Source of the DNA: Acidobacteriota bacterium
GTDB lineage: Bacteria > Acidobacteriota > Terriglobia > UBA7540
Reading direction: 5' to 3'
DNA length: 64,000 nt
NCBI GenBank assembly: GCA_902812465.1
Contig: CADDZE010000015.1
Span: forward strand, 1 to 64,000
The notes under the pieces are model-generated. The model had not been told where the DNA came from. It worked only from the letters and a program-made list of their open reading frames with translations, and did no database searches. Each line of letters opens with the position of its first letter. Position 1 is the stretch's first letter. Positions 26,411 through 35,991 of this stretch are shown here, piece by piece. Position numbers and translations under genes: made by a program.

Positions 26411-28651
26411 ATGACAAGCAGGCAGGTGCTCCTGGTTCTCATGGCCATGTCTCAGGCCGCTTTCGCGCAATTTCCTCCCAGCGTAAATCTGACCTTGGAC
26501 CAGTATGGTGGCGACCCCAGGTACTCCTGTCCAGGAGGGGCCAGCGGCTACTTTTACACCTACCAGGACCCTGATTCGGGCCACTGGTGGTATTGCGATC
26601 CAGCCGGCAACCGCTTCTTCTCCGTGGCAGTGGATGTAGTCGACGTCTTATCCGGCGGCAAAGAGGAACAGCAAATAACCGAGAAGCTCTATGGAACCGG
26701 CTATCGTCTCTGCGAAGGCGAGCTGCCGCGGCTCCAAGCTTTCGGGTTCAACACCGTGGGCGTTTACTCAGGTCGGTTTTTTCTTCCGGTCGAAACGAAC
26801 GTGGGTGCTGGATGCCCAGTGAAAATGCCCTTCATTTACCTGATAAACCCGAGCCAGCGCTTTAAGCGTAACGGGCTCAACAGGCATTTCAAGGATTTTG
26901 TGTCGACGGTAGGACCCGTCTATACGGGCTACCGGGGCAGCAGTTTCGCAGATGTTTGGGACCCCAACTGGGTTGCTCTCGCTAACTACACTGGTAGCAA
27001 TGGGCCATGGGGTCGATCCAATCCCTTCCCAAGCATGAGCCAATTGGATGCCTCACCATGGCTAATTGGGGTGAGTTTGGATGACAGTGACGAGGTTTGG
27101 GGAACCCGCGGTTCTGGCGTCAATCCTCACCAGCCTGTCACCGCATGGTACGCGGCAGTGACCCCTCCCGTGCAGGTATTCTCTGGTCGGTGGCAGGTCC
27201 TGTACCCAGACGAGGTTATGCACGTGAAGCAAGAGTGGGCGAAATGGCTGCAGGGTCAGACCGGAATTACGCCAGGTGGGAATGCTATTCGCTCCGGTAG
27301 CAGCGTCACGCTGACTTTCTCCGGCCCGCATCCCTTCACTATCCATGATCTGCTCACCCTATCTGGCTGTAGCGATAGCTCATTCAACACGGCGCCCGGC
27401 TATCCTGTCGTGGTGCAAAGCCTGACGGCGCTTTCCGTCACCTATGAGCAGCCGGGGACGGGTAGTTCCGCCGCCGGGTGTACGGCCGCCCAGGGACCTG
27501 GATACACTTTGAGCGCCTTGAACGCGGCGTGGGGGGCGCATTACACCACCTTCGGCTCGTCGGGCAAAGCAGTTCAGGGCGAGTTTATCGCTTTGGGAGA
27601 TGGCTCGCGAACGTCCTTCAACCACACTTTAGCTCACCACAATATCGACCCGTTCTCGGTCGCCATTCGCGTAAAGGGAAGCCTCGTAGGCGGAGACTGC
27701 CCCTGGTTCCAGGGATTCGCAAACCGCCGCTGCCGGGTTGCGGTGAATGTGGGAGCTCTGATGAGCCCCGGCAGTAACCTGAGCGGGACGATTAGTTACG
27801 AGGCCGGCACGATGACCATAAATTTCTACAAGGCCCCGCCGGCAGGAGCCCAGATTAGCGTCGACTATATGTACCAGGGCTGGCCGCACCAGTTTGCTGG
27901 CGGAATGGGGCTCTTAGACGAAGATGGCACGAATCCCTGGTTTCCTAGCGACTGGAAGCTTTCCTCGCTTTATAGCAACTCACCGCCACAGGTTGCCCTG
28001 GATCTCGACAACTTCGAGGATCATCTCTTCCAGGCGTACTATCAGACGCTCTCGAGCGCCGTTCGCGCTCTCTTGCCTCACCACCTGGTGTTTAGCAACG
28101 ACCCCATCGGCCCTTACGACCGGCCCGGCGTACTCCGGCAAGCCGGACGCTTCTGCGACGTGCTGATTGTAGGCGAGGGCAATTCGGAGCAAGACGTCGC
28201 GACTTATGTCTACAACGTAGCCCACAAGCCGGCCCAGCGCTATGAGCTTATTGAAGGATACCAGGACTCGCCCCTGGCACCCTATGGATGCCAGGTGTAC
28301 ACGGGTCAGACGAGCAGTTTTCCCGCCTGGGTATGCCAGCTCACTCAAAGTGACCGGGGCAAGACTTACTACTCCACCCTGCAAAGCTCACTTAACCTGA
28401 AGGGGGGAGATGGCTATGGGTTTGTGACCGGGTGGAGCTGGTGGCAGATGACCGACAATGCCAGCCAGATGCAGAACTTCGGACTCTTAACTTTCCGCGA
28501 TAACGCGTACGACGGCGTTCAGGACCGCATTGCCACCTCAGTGGATAACTTCGGATATTCCCGCGGAGGCGAGCCTGGAAACTACGGAGACTTTATCACC
28601 CAGGCTACGGCAGCCAACATCTTGTGGCTCACGAACCCGCCTCAGCAGTAG
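26411..28651 (+). CDS. Secreted agarase-like glycosidase family protein
   Basis: Start ATG 26411 has GAGG eight bases upstream and heads a signal peptide (QVLLVLMAMSQAAFAQ), giving 746 residues. Residues 30-75 read QYGGDPRYSCPGG then WWYCDPAGNRFFSVAVDVV, recalling the N-terminal barrel strand of agarase-like glycosidases (DPEGHPFFS). Mid-protein is a beta-rich insertion (FTIHDLLTLSGCSDSSFN). GMGLLDEDGTNPWFP, LDLDNFEDHLFQAYYQ and HHLVFSNDPIGPYDRPGV look like later barrel strands with acidic candidates, and the end has GWSWWQMTDNASQMQNFG. It shares this layout with the convergent gene at 28855-31116, so the two are paralogues in tail-to-tail orientation. Carbohydrate hydrolysis is inferred, not shown. 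Confidence 0.72.
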   Translation: MTSRQVLLVLMAMSQAAFAQFPPSVNLTLDQYGGDPRYSCPGGASGYFYTYQDPDSGHWWYCDPAGNRFFSVAVDVVDVLSGGKEEQQITEKLYGTGYRLCEGELPRLQAFGFNTVGVYSGRFFLPVETNVGAGCPVKMPFIYLINPSQRFKRNGLNRHFKDFVSTVGPVYTGYRGSSFADVWDPNWVALANYTGSNGPWGRSNPFPSMSQLDASPWLIGVSLDDSDEVWGTRGSGVNPHQPVTAWYAAVTPPVQVFSGRWQVLYPDEVMHVKQEWAKWLQGQTGITPGGNAIRSGSSVTLTFSGPHPFTIHDLLTLSGCSDSSFNTAPGYPVVVQSLTALSVTYEQPGTGSSAAGCTAAQGPGYTLSALNAAWGAHYTTFGSSGKAVQGEFIALGDGSRTSFNHTLAHHNIDPFSVAIRVKGSLVGGDCPWFQGFANRRCRVAVNVGALMSPGSNLSGTISYEAGTMTINFYKAPPAGAQISVDYMYQGWPHQFAGGMGLLDEDGTNPWFPSDWKLSSLYSNSPPQVALDLDNFEDHLFQAYYQTLSSAVRALLPHHLVFSNDPIGPYDRPGVLRQAGRFCDVLIVGEGNSEQDVATYVYNVAHKPAQRYELIEGYQDSPLAPYGCQVYTGQTSSFPAWVCQLTQSDRGKTYYSTLQSSLNLKGGDGYGFVTGWSWWQMTDNASQMQNFGLLTFRDNAYDGVQDRIATSVDNFGYSRGGEPGNYGDFITQATAANILWLTNPPQQ

Positions 28652-28854
28652 CGCTCTCGCCGCAGCCCGCCTGGGCCGCGGGCCAGCACGGGCGGTTCGG
28701 TTGTGCGGGTGATGCGAATTGCGCCCACGAGAAGCAGCAACCTTCCCTAAAAGCCGGCACGCGCCAAGAGCTTAAGAAAAGGTCACTTGTCAGGCGGTCT
28801 GCCAATCGCCGGCGTCTTGACAAAGAAAGGATCGCCATCAACTCATCGAGTAAT

Positions 28855-31116
28855 CTAGCGGAGGCTCCGGGCGGTTGCGGTTGGCGGGCCGCCCAGCCTC
28901 AGCCAAAGCAGATTCGCCTTCTTAACCCAGCTGATGAAGTCTCCGTAATCGCCCTCCTCGCCTCCACGCTGAAAACCGTAGCGATCCTTCGACCACGCTC
29001 GCCGGGCTTCGACCCCGTCGTAAGCATTGTCACGCAAGGTGAAGAGGCCAAAGTTCTGCATTTGGCCGGCATTGTCGGTCATCTGCCACCAGCTCCACCC
29101 GACGAAATAGCCGTAACCGTCAGACCCCGTCAGGCCGATGGTTGTCTCCATTTGCTGGAGGTATCGCTTTCCTCGCGCTTCTTGAGTTGGCTGGCAAACC
29201 CACGAAGGAAAACTGCCATGGCCGTTTTGATAGATACTGCAAGGTCGCGAAGCAAGCGGCGAATCAGGCAAAGCCTCAATCAGCTCATAGCGTTGCAGCG
29301 GCTTGTGTCCCACGTCATAAATATTGCGGGTGATTTCACTCTCGTCCGGTACTTCTCCGACCAATAAAACGTCGCAGTACTGCGAGGCCTGCCGAATGAC
29401 TCCGGGGCGATCGTGAGGTCCGATCCAGTCGTTGCTAAACACCAGGTGGCGTGGCAAAACGGAACGCACAGCTGCCGCTAGAGTCTGGTAGTACTTCTGG
29501 AAGAGATGATCCTCGAAGTTGTCGATATCCAGCGCCACGCGCGGAACGGGCGTGCCGTAAAGTGCAGGAAGCGTTTGCTCCGCGGGGAACCATGGGTTCG
29601 TACCGTCCTCGTCTAGCAAGCCCCTCCCTCCTGTTAGAACGTGCGGCCAGCCACCGTAAAGGTAGTTCACCGTGATCTGCGCGCCTTTAGGAGGTGCTTT
29701 ATCCAAGTTGACCCTCAATTCGCCGCTTCGATAGTCTACGTCACCTTCTGCCACACCGAGCGCCGCTGAGCTTTCGATGGTGCCCATGTTTACCTGGGTC
29801 GGTCGCTTGCAGAAAGGCTTCTCAAACCAAGGACAGTCGCCCGCGACACTGTTGCCGCCGACCACCACCTCCAACGTGAAAGGGTCGATCACAGGGTGAG
29901 CTAGCCGCGCCACAAATCTTGTCGTCGTTCCATCGCCGGTGCCAATGACTTCTCCGTGGATTGCTCGTGCTGCTGACCCAAACGTTGTGTAGTTCGCACT
30001 CCAGGCTTGATTCAACGCCTGTAAGGTGTAGCCTGGTCCCTGGGCGGCTGTGCAGGCAGTGGCCGTTTTTCCGCTTCCAGGCTGGGTATAGGTGACTGAC
30101 TGCGGCGTCAGACTCGTGACGATCACCGGTTGCCCTGCAACCGTATCAAAAGAGGGATCACTGCATCCCGAAATGGTCAAGAGATCGTGAACGGTGAAAG
30201 GATGGCCCTGAGCGAACGTAAGCGTTACTGTGGAAGCAGAGCGGCTTGCCACACCTCCCGAGGTCACGCCCGCCTTTCCCTGCAACCAAGCGCTCCACTC
30301 CTGTTTTGCGTGCATGACCGGATCACTATATAGGCGCTTCCAGCGCCCCGAATATATCTGGAAGGGAGTAGTGACGCTCACATACCATGACGTAACGGGC
30401 TGCTGAGTAACTGGACCTGTGCCGCGGGTGCCCCAAACCTGGTCCGTGTCGTCGATACTTACCCCGAGGAGCCAGGGCGAGCCATTTAGACTACTAGGGT
30501 CGCCAAAGGGGTTCGCTTGCCCCCAGGGTCCGCCTGGGCCCCTCCAGTTCACGAGTGCTGCCCAGTTCGGATCCCATACGTCGGGAAAGGTGCCACGCCA
30601 CCCTTTGTAAGAGGGGCCAACCGTACTGACAACATCTTTGAAGTACCGGCCAAGACCGTTCTGTCCAAAATGCTTTTCCGGAGTCAGCAGGTAGATGAAA
30701 GGCATCCGGACCCGACAACCCGGCCCGGCTTTCGTTGCGACAGGAAGAAAAGCCCAGCCCGCGTAGACACCGATGGTGTTGAAGCCGTAGTCGCGAAGTC
30801 GGTTGAGTACATAGGAGCAACCGTTCTGAGCCCGCCCATACAGGTTCGCAAATCTGTTCAAATAATCCTTCCCACCACCAAGGGAGTCAACAACGTCGAC
30901 GGCCAATGAGAAGAATCGATGTCCCTCCGGGTCGCAGTACCACCAACGACGGCTGAAGTCGTCCCGATAAACATAGAAATAGCCGGTCCGACCCTTGGAG
31001 CAGGAATACCGACTATCCCCCCCATAGACATCGAGGTAACTTTCAGTGCCTTCGGGCAGCTGCGCCAAGGCAGGACTAACAGCACAAAGCAGGAATAGAG
31101 GGATGATGATCCTCAC
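28855..31116 (-). CDS. Secreted agarase-like glycosidase family protein, paralogue
   Basis: GTG 31116, preceded by GGGAGAGAAAGG, begins a signal peptide (RIIIPLFLLCAVSPALAQ); the product has 753 residues. All landmarks of the 26411 gene recur in order: VYGGDSRYSCSKG, WWYCDPEGHRFFSLAVDVVD, FTVHDLLTISGCSDPSFD, GRGLLDEDGTNPWFP, LDIDNFEDHLFQKYYQ, HLVFSNDWIGPHDRPGV and GWSWWQMTDNAGQMQNFG. The pair is probably an inverted duplication that has diverged. It lies 118 bases downstream of the sulfotransferase that ends the exopolysaccharide cluster, on the same strand, so it may belong to that cluster and act on the surface glycan or a related one. Confidence 0.75.
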   Translation of the reverse strand: MRIIIPLFLLCAVSPALAQLPEGTESYLDVYGGDSRYSCSKGRTGYFYVYRDDFSRRWWYCDPEGHRFFSLAVDVVDSLGGGKDYLNRFANLYGRAQNGCSYVLNRLRDYGFNTIGVYAGWAFLPVATKAGPGCRVRMPFIYLLTPEKHFGQNGLGRYFKDVVSTVGPSYKGWRGTFPDVWDPNWAALVNWRGPGGPWGQANPFGDPSSLNGSPWLLGVSIDDTDQVWGTRGTGPVTQQPVTSWYVSVTTPFQIYSGRWKRLYSDPVMHAKQEWSAWLQGKAGVTSGGVASRSASTVTLTFAQGHPFTVHDLLTISGCSDPSFDTVAGQPVIVTSLTPQSVTYTQPGSGKTATACTAAQGPGYTLQALNQAWSANYTTFGSAARAIHGEVIGTGDGTTTRFVARLAHPVIDPFTLEVVVGGNSVAGDCPWFEKPFCKRPTQVNMGTIESSAALGVAEGDVDYRSGELRVNLDKAPPKGAQITVNYLYGGWPHVLTGGRGLLDEDGTNPWFPAEQTLPALYGTPVPRVALDIDNFEDHLFQKYYQTLAAAVRSVLPRHLVFSNDWIGPHDRPGVIRQASQYCDVLLVGEVPDESEITRNIYDVGHKPLQRYELIEALPDSPLASRPCSIYQNGHGSFPSWVCQPTQEARGKRYLQQMETTIGLTGSDGYGYFVGWSWWQMTDNAGQMQNFGLFTLRDNAYDGVEARRAWSKDRYGFQRGGEEGDYGDFISWVKKANLLWLRLGGPPTATARSLR

Positions 31117-31234
31117 GCCTTTCTCTCCCGGCAAGCTACCATGCCAGGCTTGCCTGAGCAACGTGGCTTCAGCAGCCTGGGGCAACGTCGCGGGATGAAT
31201 CCCGCAGCCAGGAAGGAGCAAAAACGGAGGCGGC

Positions 31235-32278
31235 TCATTCCTGCCATCCCGGTTCTCTCCTCAGGCGGCATCGCATCCATATTCGTCCCCGCGCCATCCA
31301 TTTCGATGTCACGAACGAGGCACGCCGCAAGCCGTTTCTTAAGTGCATGCCGGCCTCAGCTTGCACGTGTGCCAAAGGGTAGCCCGCCGCGGTCAGTTCC
31401 CTGCCCGCGACTTGCTGAAACAGCAAGAGTTGCTCTGCCGTTAGCTCTCGCTGCCACTTCCCAACGTTGCTGCGGTCTAGCGATTCCTTGAGCTTGGAGT
31501 GCCACCTTTCCTCCCACGACGGAACCTGCAAATCGGCAGATCGTGAAAACTCGAGCATGTCAGGAAGATACTCTTCCCCCAGGAACTGGCAGACGCTCCG
31601 CAAAACCGATTCCGGGTGGCGTAGAAGGTCTTCGTATCGAACTTCCAGGTAGGCTTGGGGAGACAACGCTTTTCTGCCTCGCCACGCGGCCCGAACCGAG
31701 TTGCGCCAGGCGTAAGCCGCCTGTGTCCAGGTCTGAGGACCAAAGCCGGCACGCAGCAGCGAGAGGGCTGCGTCTCGCCCATCACGCAGAAGGTGAATAA
31801 ATCGCGCGCCCGGATAGAGTGCGTCCAGTTCCTTCATATAGGCCCGGTACCGCGGGGTCTTGTCGCCCCATCGCACTTTTCCCTGACGCCGCGTGTATTC
31901 GCCGAACAGGGCATCGGCGATGGCGCGAGTTGTCAGTGGTTGCAGCGCCTCCAGTGTCCCACGAATGAAACCAGGCTCCAGCCCGAAATCGGCAAGCCGA
32001 CGATGCGCGATCAGCCACTGAATCACCTGTTCCCGAACCGATTCCAATCCTCCTGACTGCCTCTCCGCCTTGATCAGCTCGACCAGGAAATGTGACTCCG
32101 GAGGGATCGCCAGCCGGGGATGGGCAGCCAGCATCAGGCGCAGCAAAGTTGTGCCCGACCGGGCGGCACCCACAATGAAGAATGGCACGTTATCGCGATT
32201 TATTTCCTGAACCGGCACGCGCGTGCTACCCCTTGACGCCGGCAGGCTGTTCGGGTCTCTTTCCATTGCCTTCGCCAT
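31235..32278 (-). CDS. Sulfotransferase family protein
   Basis: The 347-residue protein has the 5'-phosphosulfate-binding loop of PAPS sulfotransferases near residue 32 (FFIVGAARSGTTLLRLMLA). The 3'-phosphate site region, RFIHLLRDGRDAALSLLRAG, is near 155. RYEDLLRHPESVLRSVCQFL near 220 is also typical. It should transfer sulfate from PAPS to a hydroxyl or amine on a carbohydrate or peptide. It is the last gene of the minus-strand glycan cluster, 76 bases after the flippase. A second, differently built sulfotransferase is at 35.1 kb. No PAPS-synthesis genes are in the window. The C-terminal 35 residues are Arg/Trp-rich and poorly conserved-looking. Confidence 0.88.
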   Translation of the reverse strand: MAKAMERDPNSLPASRGSTRVPVQEINRDNVPFFIVGAARSGTTLLRLMLAAHPRLAIPPESHFLVELIKAERQSGGLESVREQVIQWLIAHRRLADFGLEPGFIRGTLEALQPLTTRAIADALFGEYTRRQGKVRWGDKTPRYRAYMKELDALYPGARFIHLLRDGRDAALSLLRAGFGPQTWTQAAYAWRNSVRAAWRGRKALSPQAYLEVRYEDLLRHPESVLRSVCQFLGEEYLPDMLEFSRSADLQVPSWEERWHSKLKESLDRSNVGKWQRELTAEQLLLFQQVAGRELTAAGYPLAHVQAEAGMHLRNGLRRASFVTSKWMARGRIWMRCRLRREPGWQE

Positions 32279-32354
32279 CGTCTCGTTCTTGCACGGGCAA
32301 GCCGGAGACCGCGGGCGACTGCTTCCGGGCCTTATTCATCGGGCCGGCGAGGAG

Positions 32355-33908
32355 TCAGGCGCGCGGCAGGCCTCCTTCCAACCTCAACATCGCCGAGCGG
32401 GCGAGGCCTTGACTAAATCGGGCTGCGCGCCGCACCGCTTCGAACGCCAGCCTGCGGTCGGATTCGTGAATACCCACAAGCACGACTAGCAGCCCGAAGA
32501 GTGCAGACTGCCAAGCTGCCCGCCAGAGAAAGCTGACCAGTGTCCCTTGGGATGGGATGCCACCCCACCTCCAGGCGAGCACAAGAAAGAGCGAGGACGC
32601 CAGCACTGGCCGAGCCAGGGCCTTTTCAAAGTACTTGCGGAGCGGCTGACGCAAAACGCGCATTGTATACCACGGCTGGAGCGTGAGCTTGACAAGCAGC
32701 AGGGGAACCGCCGTTCCCATGGCGACCCCGACGATGCCGTAGCGACGCGCCCAGACGACGCTGAGCACCAGGTTAAGCAAACCCTCTGCGAACGTCCAAA
32801 GACCGTAGGGACGGTGACGTCCAAGTCCTGTCAGCAACTGTAAGGTCGAGTATTGGGCGAGCGACACGAGCGCGCCCACTGTCAGCCAAACCAGTACGGA
32901 ATAACTGGAAACATATTGTCCTCCCACCCAGAGGCGGAGGATCAAACGCCCGTCGAGGAGCAAGAGCGAGCTACCGAACAGTGTGACGATAGCCGTCAGG
33001 CGCGTCATGCGAAAGTACAAGCCCGCGACAAGATCCAGGCGGCCGCTGCCTTCCAGCTTGCTGACGCGTGGCAGTAGAGGACCGCTCATTGTGATGATGA
33101 TGGGACGAAAATAACCGATCAAGCGAGCAGCCACGTTGTAAGGGGTGATCAGAGCCGCCCCCAGCACCCGGCCGATAACAATCGAATCGGTGCTGTCACG
33201 CAAGAGCTGGCCTGCATTGTTGAGCATGGTCCAAAAGCTGAAGGTGAGCAGTTGCCTCGCAAGCCGCCGACTCACCAGGTGCCACGACAAACGGACCTCC
33301 GGATCGGCCTTGCGGATGAGCCACCAGCCAAGCGGAATAGACGCCAGCTGCGAGGCTAAGATGGCAGTGCCTACGGCGAGAACGCCATACCCAAGCAGCA
33401 ACACCACCACAATGAGCAGGGCCCGCAACACCTGCCGAGCCACCTGCACGGCGTTGGCGAAATCAAAACGCTCCAGGCCGTTCAGGTAGGCGCTCAGCAG
33501 AAACGCCGGCAAACCAAATCCCAGGTTGAGACCTAAAAGCACGATCAGCCACCGGAAACGAGAGCCCTCGCGCCCGGTCACGTGGAAGAAGACCGGAAGA
33601 AAAGGAGACAGGGTCAGCGATAGGAATATGATCAGGCTGCCCACCAGACCGGTGAGCACCAAGGCTGTACTCAATGTGGCACTTTGCGCCCGGCGATCGC
33701 CGGCTCCCCGATGCAGTCCCGTGAAACGCTGCAAGGTACCCCGGATCCCCAATTCCAGCAGCCCAGAATAAAAGACGACGGAAAAGGTCAGGACGTAGAC
33801 CCCATAGTCCAGATCGCCCAGTCGATGGACCATGAAAGGCGTAAGAAGGAAGGAAATCAAGCCGAGAATGAGGTCGCCAAACCAGTTAGAAAGGATACCG
33901 CGCAACAT
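32355..33908 (-). CDS. Wzx-type oligosaccharide flippase
   Basis: The 517-residue polytopic protein, about 14 helices, begins MLRGILSNWFGDLILGLISF and shows the layout of polysaccharide-biosynthesis export proteins of the MATE/MOP superfamily (VHRLGDLDYGVYVLTFSV, then TDSIVIGRVLGAALITPYN). It should flip undecaprenyl-linked repeat units across the inner membrane. With the O-antigen-ligase-type gene at 36 kb it forms a Wzx/Wzy pair, marking the cluster as Wzy-dependent. The next gene upstream, a glycosyltransferase, ends 58 bases before it. Confidence 0.9.
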   Translation of the reverse strand: MLRGILSNWFGDLILGLISFLLTPFMVHRLGDLDYGVYVLTFSVVFYSGLLELGIRGTLQRFTGLHRGAGDRRAQSATLSTALVLTGLVGSLIIFLSLTLSPFLPVFFHVTGREGSRFRWLIVLLGLNLGFGLPAFLLSAYLNGLERFDFANAVQVARQVLRALLIVVVLLLGYGVLAVGTAILASQLASIPLGWWLIRKADPEVRLSWHLVSRRLARQLLTFSFWTMLNNAGQLLRDSTDSIVIGRVLGAALITPYNVAARLIGYFRPIIITMSGPLLPRVSKLEGSGRLDLVAGLYFRMTRLTAIVTLFGSSLLLLDGRLILRLWVGGQYVSSYSVLVWLTVGALVSLAQYSTLQLLTGLGRHRPYGLWTFAEGLLNLVLSVVWARRYGIVGVAMGTAVPLLLVKLTLQPWYTMRVLRQPLRKYFEKALARPVLASSLFLVLAWRWGGIPSQGTLVSFLWRAAWQSALFGLLVVLVGIHESDRRLAFEAVRRAARFSQGLARSAMLRLEGGLPRA

Positions 33909-33966
33909 AACGATGACGTCCGTTCAACGCGCCGCCCACCGAACCCCGAAGGAGTTATGCTGGAAG

Positions 33967-35004
33967 CTAATTCACCCGCGGCACAGCCGATTCCCCGGCA
34001 CGAGCTGTCTTCATTCGCAACGCGACGCATGCCTCAGTCACGCTCAGCACCTCGTCAAAGAACCTTGCCGGAGAAAAAGCCCGTGCCGCTACCTTGGCTT
34101 CCGCGCCCATCGCTCGCGCCAGCGCTCGGTCCTCCATTAAGGTTTGAATCGCCCGCCGCAAGGCGAGGGGATCACCGGGCTTGAGCACCATTCCCGTCTT
34201 TCCGTGTTGGATATACTCCTCGGCCCCTGCGTCGTCGGTGACCACGACGGGCTTACCCATCGCCATCGCATTGAGATAAGTCTGCTGGCCCCCCGAATGA
34301 AGCAGGCCACCACGCAACGGCACCACGACGACGCCGGCACCCGCCATGAGCGCCAGGAATTGGTCGTGGGACACAGTTACAATCTCGACGGTGGCAGGAA
34401 GGGTGAGGTTACGAAAGTAGTGCCTGAAGAACGCGGCAATTACTACCCGGTACGGCAAAGGTCGAACCGCCTCAATAAATCCCGCATAATCGCGCGTGTA
34501 ATCGCCGCCGGCGAAAATGTAGTCACCCTCCTTGACGGTGTACTCTGCGCCATACAGCGTGGGATAGTACGGGATGCAAACAAATTTCTCCTTCGGCAGG
34601 TTGAAGGCGGCGGCGTACAGCCCGAGCTGGCGTTGAGAATAGACCACGGTTCGGCTTGCCGCCAGCACCAGCTGGCGAAAAAACACCCGCGCCAGCCAAC
34701 GCTTAATCCTGGATTGGGGCAGATTTCGACACGCGTAAAGAAATACATGAGGCACCGGGGTTCGCCGCAGGACTCTCTGCAACAAGGCGAAGCATTGTGA
34801 CTCTCGTTCAAAACCCGTTACGACCGCATCATAAAATCGGCTCTTCCGGAAGAGTTTCCAACCCCAGCGCATCGCGTCCCCAACCGAAGCGGGTACACGC
34901 CTGCCGAAAGTCCGCTCTACTTGCTCTTCCCACCCGGGCAGCAATTCAGTACAATGACCCCACGCTGGGTATTCCGGCTTGATCGTGGTGGTAAGCACTC
35001 GCAT
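33967..35004 (-). CDS. Glycosyltransferase, GT4-like
   Basis: The 345-residue protein has a GT-B type second domain: SHDQFLALMAGAGVVVVPL, GGQQTYLNAMAMGKPVVVTD and EYIQHGKTGMVLKPGDP. These are the donor-binding loop and E-x7-E-like region of GT4 enzymes (here EEYIQHGKTG). The N-terminal domain is less typical and lacks the usual G-G-x-E motif. It probably adds one sugar to the lipid-linked repeat unit. Its neighbours are the flippase downstream and a sulfotransferase 87 bases upstream. Confidence 0.82.
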   Translation of the reverse strand: MRVLTTTIKPEYPAWGHCTELLPGWEEQVERTFGRRVPASVGDAMRWGWKLFRKSRFYDAVVTGFERESQCFALLQRVLRRTPVPHVFLYACRNLPQSRIKRWLARVFFRQLVLAASRTVVYSQRQLGLYAAAFNLPKEKFVCIPYYPTLYGAEYTVKEGDYIFAGGDYTRDYAGFIEAVRPLPYRVVIAAFFRHYFRNLTLPATVEIVTVSHDQFLALMAGAGVVVVPLRGGLLHSGGQQTYLNAMAMGKPVVVTDDAGAEEYIQHGKTGMVLKPGDPLALRRAIQTLMEDRALARAMGAEAKVAARAFSPARFFDEVLSVTEACVALRMKTARAGESAVPRVN

Positions 35005-35091
35005 CAGTGTAGGAAACTCCAGACCACTTGGATCGCTGACCAGTCAAGGCTTCCTCGTCAAAAAAAGCTTTCGAGAGCGTGCTGGCGGATT

Positions 35092-35991
35092 TCAGACCGG
35101 GTCCCGGGCGAACTCTGACAGGACCTCGCAGACTTCCGGGTTCAGCAGCGGCGACCCTGACTCCAGATGGTTCGTGACCAGTTCATAGCCGAGGGCCTTC
35201 ATAATCGGCCACCAGGCCGCCTCGATCTGACGAACGCACGCTTCTGGCAGCGAGGACCGCCAACCCCCAGCCTTGGCCTCGCCCACGAACGGCACGTCAC
35301 GGCGCGTATATTTGGTCAGCGCCCATTCCGATGATTCGACGCGCTCCAGCGATCGCATTCGCGCGGCGGAACTGAGCTCGATGGCACGGTTTACTTCTTC
35401 CGCAGTGGGTTCAAGCCCAAGGAATTTCGCGATCCTCAAAAGCTGCTCCTGGAGCCTCGCATGCAGATCCTCGTATCGCACCAACAGGAATGTGTCCCGC
35501 CCCCCTCGCGTGGCCAGCCAGCTCAAGACGTGGTCGCCCCAGCTTGTGTGACGGGTGGCGAGATCGTGCTCACCCCGAATCCAGCCGGGAACGTAATCGT
35601 TGATGGAAATGCTCTCACTCAGCCCCCACTTTAGCCCAGAACGGTACTTCGACAGAACCACATCCCTGGGGTCCCGGACAATATAAATTACCTTTGGATA
35701 ACGGGCGTCGAAACACTCATGACTTTTGATGATCCGCGGCCGCGGCGTCTTAAGCAAGACGCGATCACTGCAAAGATAGATGTCGGGTATCCGGCGCTCT
35801 ATCTCCAGAAACGTCATAGGCTCCTTACTCATGAGGTTGCCAATCAGAAAACGCGTCCAGGTGTTGCCTGACTTGAGGTAGGAGGTCAAAAAAGTATCAT
35901 CCGGCAAAACCGTCAGTCCGCGTCGGGCAGGCTTGCACTGGAAGACTGCGTTCCTAACGTCGCGCAGGTAGCGCTTTACCGGGTGTTCCAT
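35092..35991 (-). CDS. Sulfotransferase, domain-1 type
   Basis: The ATG at 35991, preceded by GGAGGAGACGAGAAG, gives 299 residues. FLTSYLKSGNTWTRFLIGNL is the phosphosulfate-binding loop of the sulfotransferase-1 family, and VIYIVRDPRDVVLSKYR is the 3'-phosphate-binding segment. RIIKSHE supplies the catalytic His region. The start lies inside the end of the O-antigen-ligase-like gene (38-base overlap, different frame), so the two are coupled. With the gene at 31.2 kb the cluster has two distinct PAPS-dependent sulfotransferases, which suggests a sulfated surface glycan. An upstream in-frame start at 36039 is possible but has no better ribosome site. Confidence 0.9.
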   Translation of the reverse strand: MEHPVKRYLRDVRNAVFQCKPARRGLTVLPDDTFLTSYLKSGNTWTRFLIGNLMSKEPMTFLEIERRIPDIYLCSDRVLLKTPRPRIIKSHECFDARYPKVIYIVRDPRDVVLSKYRSGLKWGLSESISINDYVPGWIRGEHDLATRHTSWGDHVLSWLATRGGRDTFLLVRYEDLHARLQEQLLRIAKFLGLEPTAEEVNRAIELSSAARMRSLERVESSEWALTKYTRRDVPFVGEAKAGGWRSSLPEACVRQIEAAWWPIMKALGYELVTNHLESGSPLLNPEVCEVLSEFARDPV

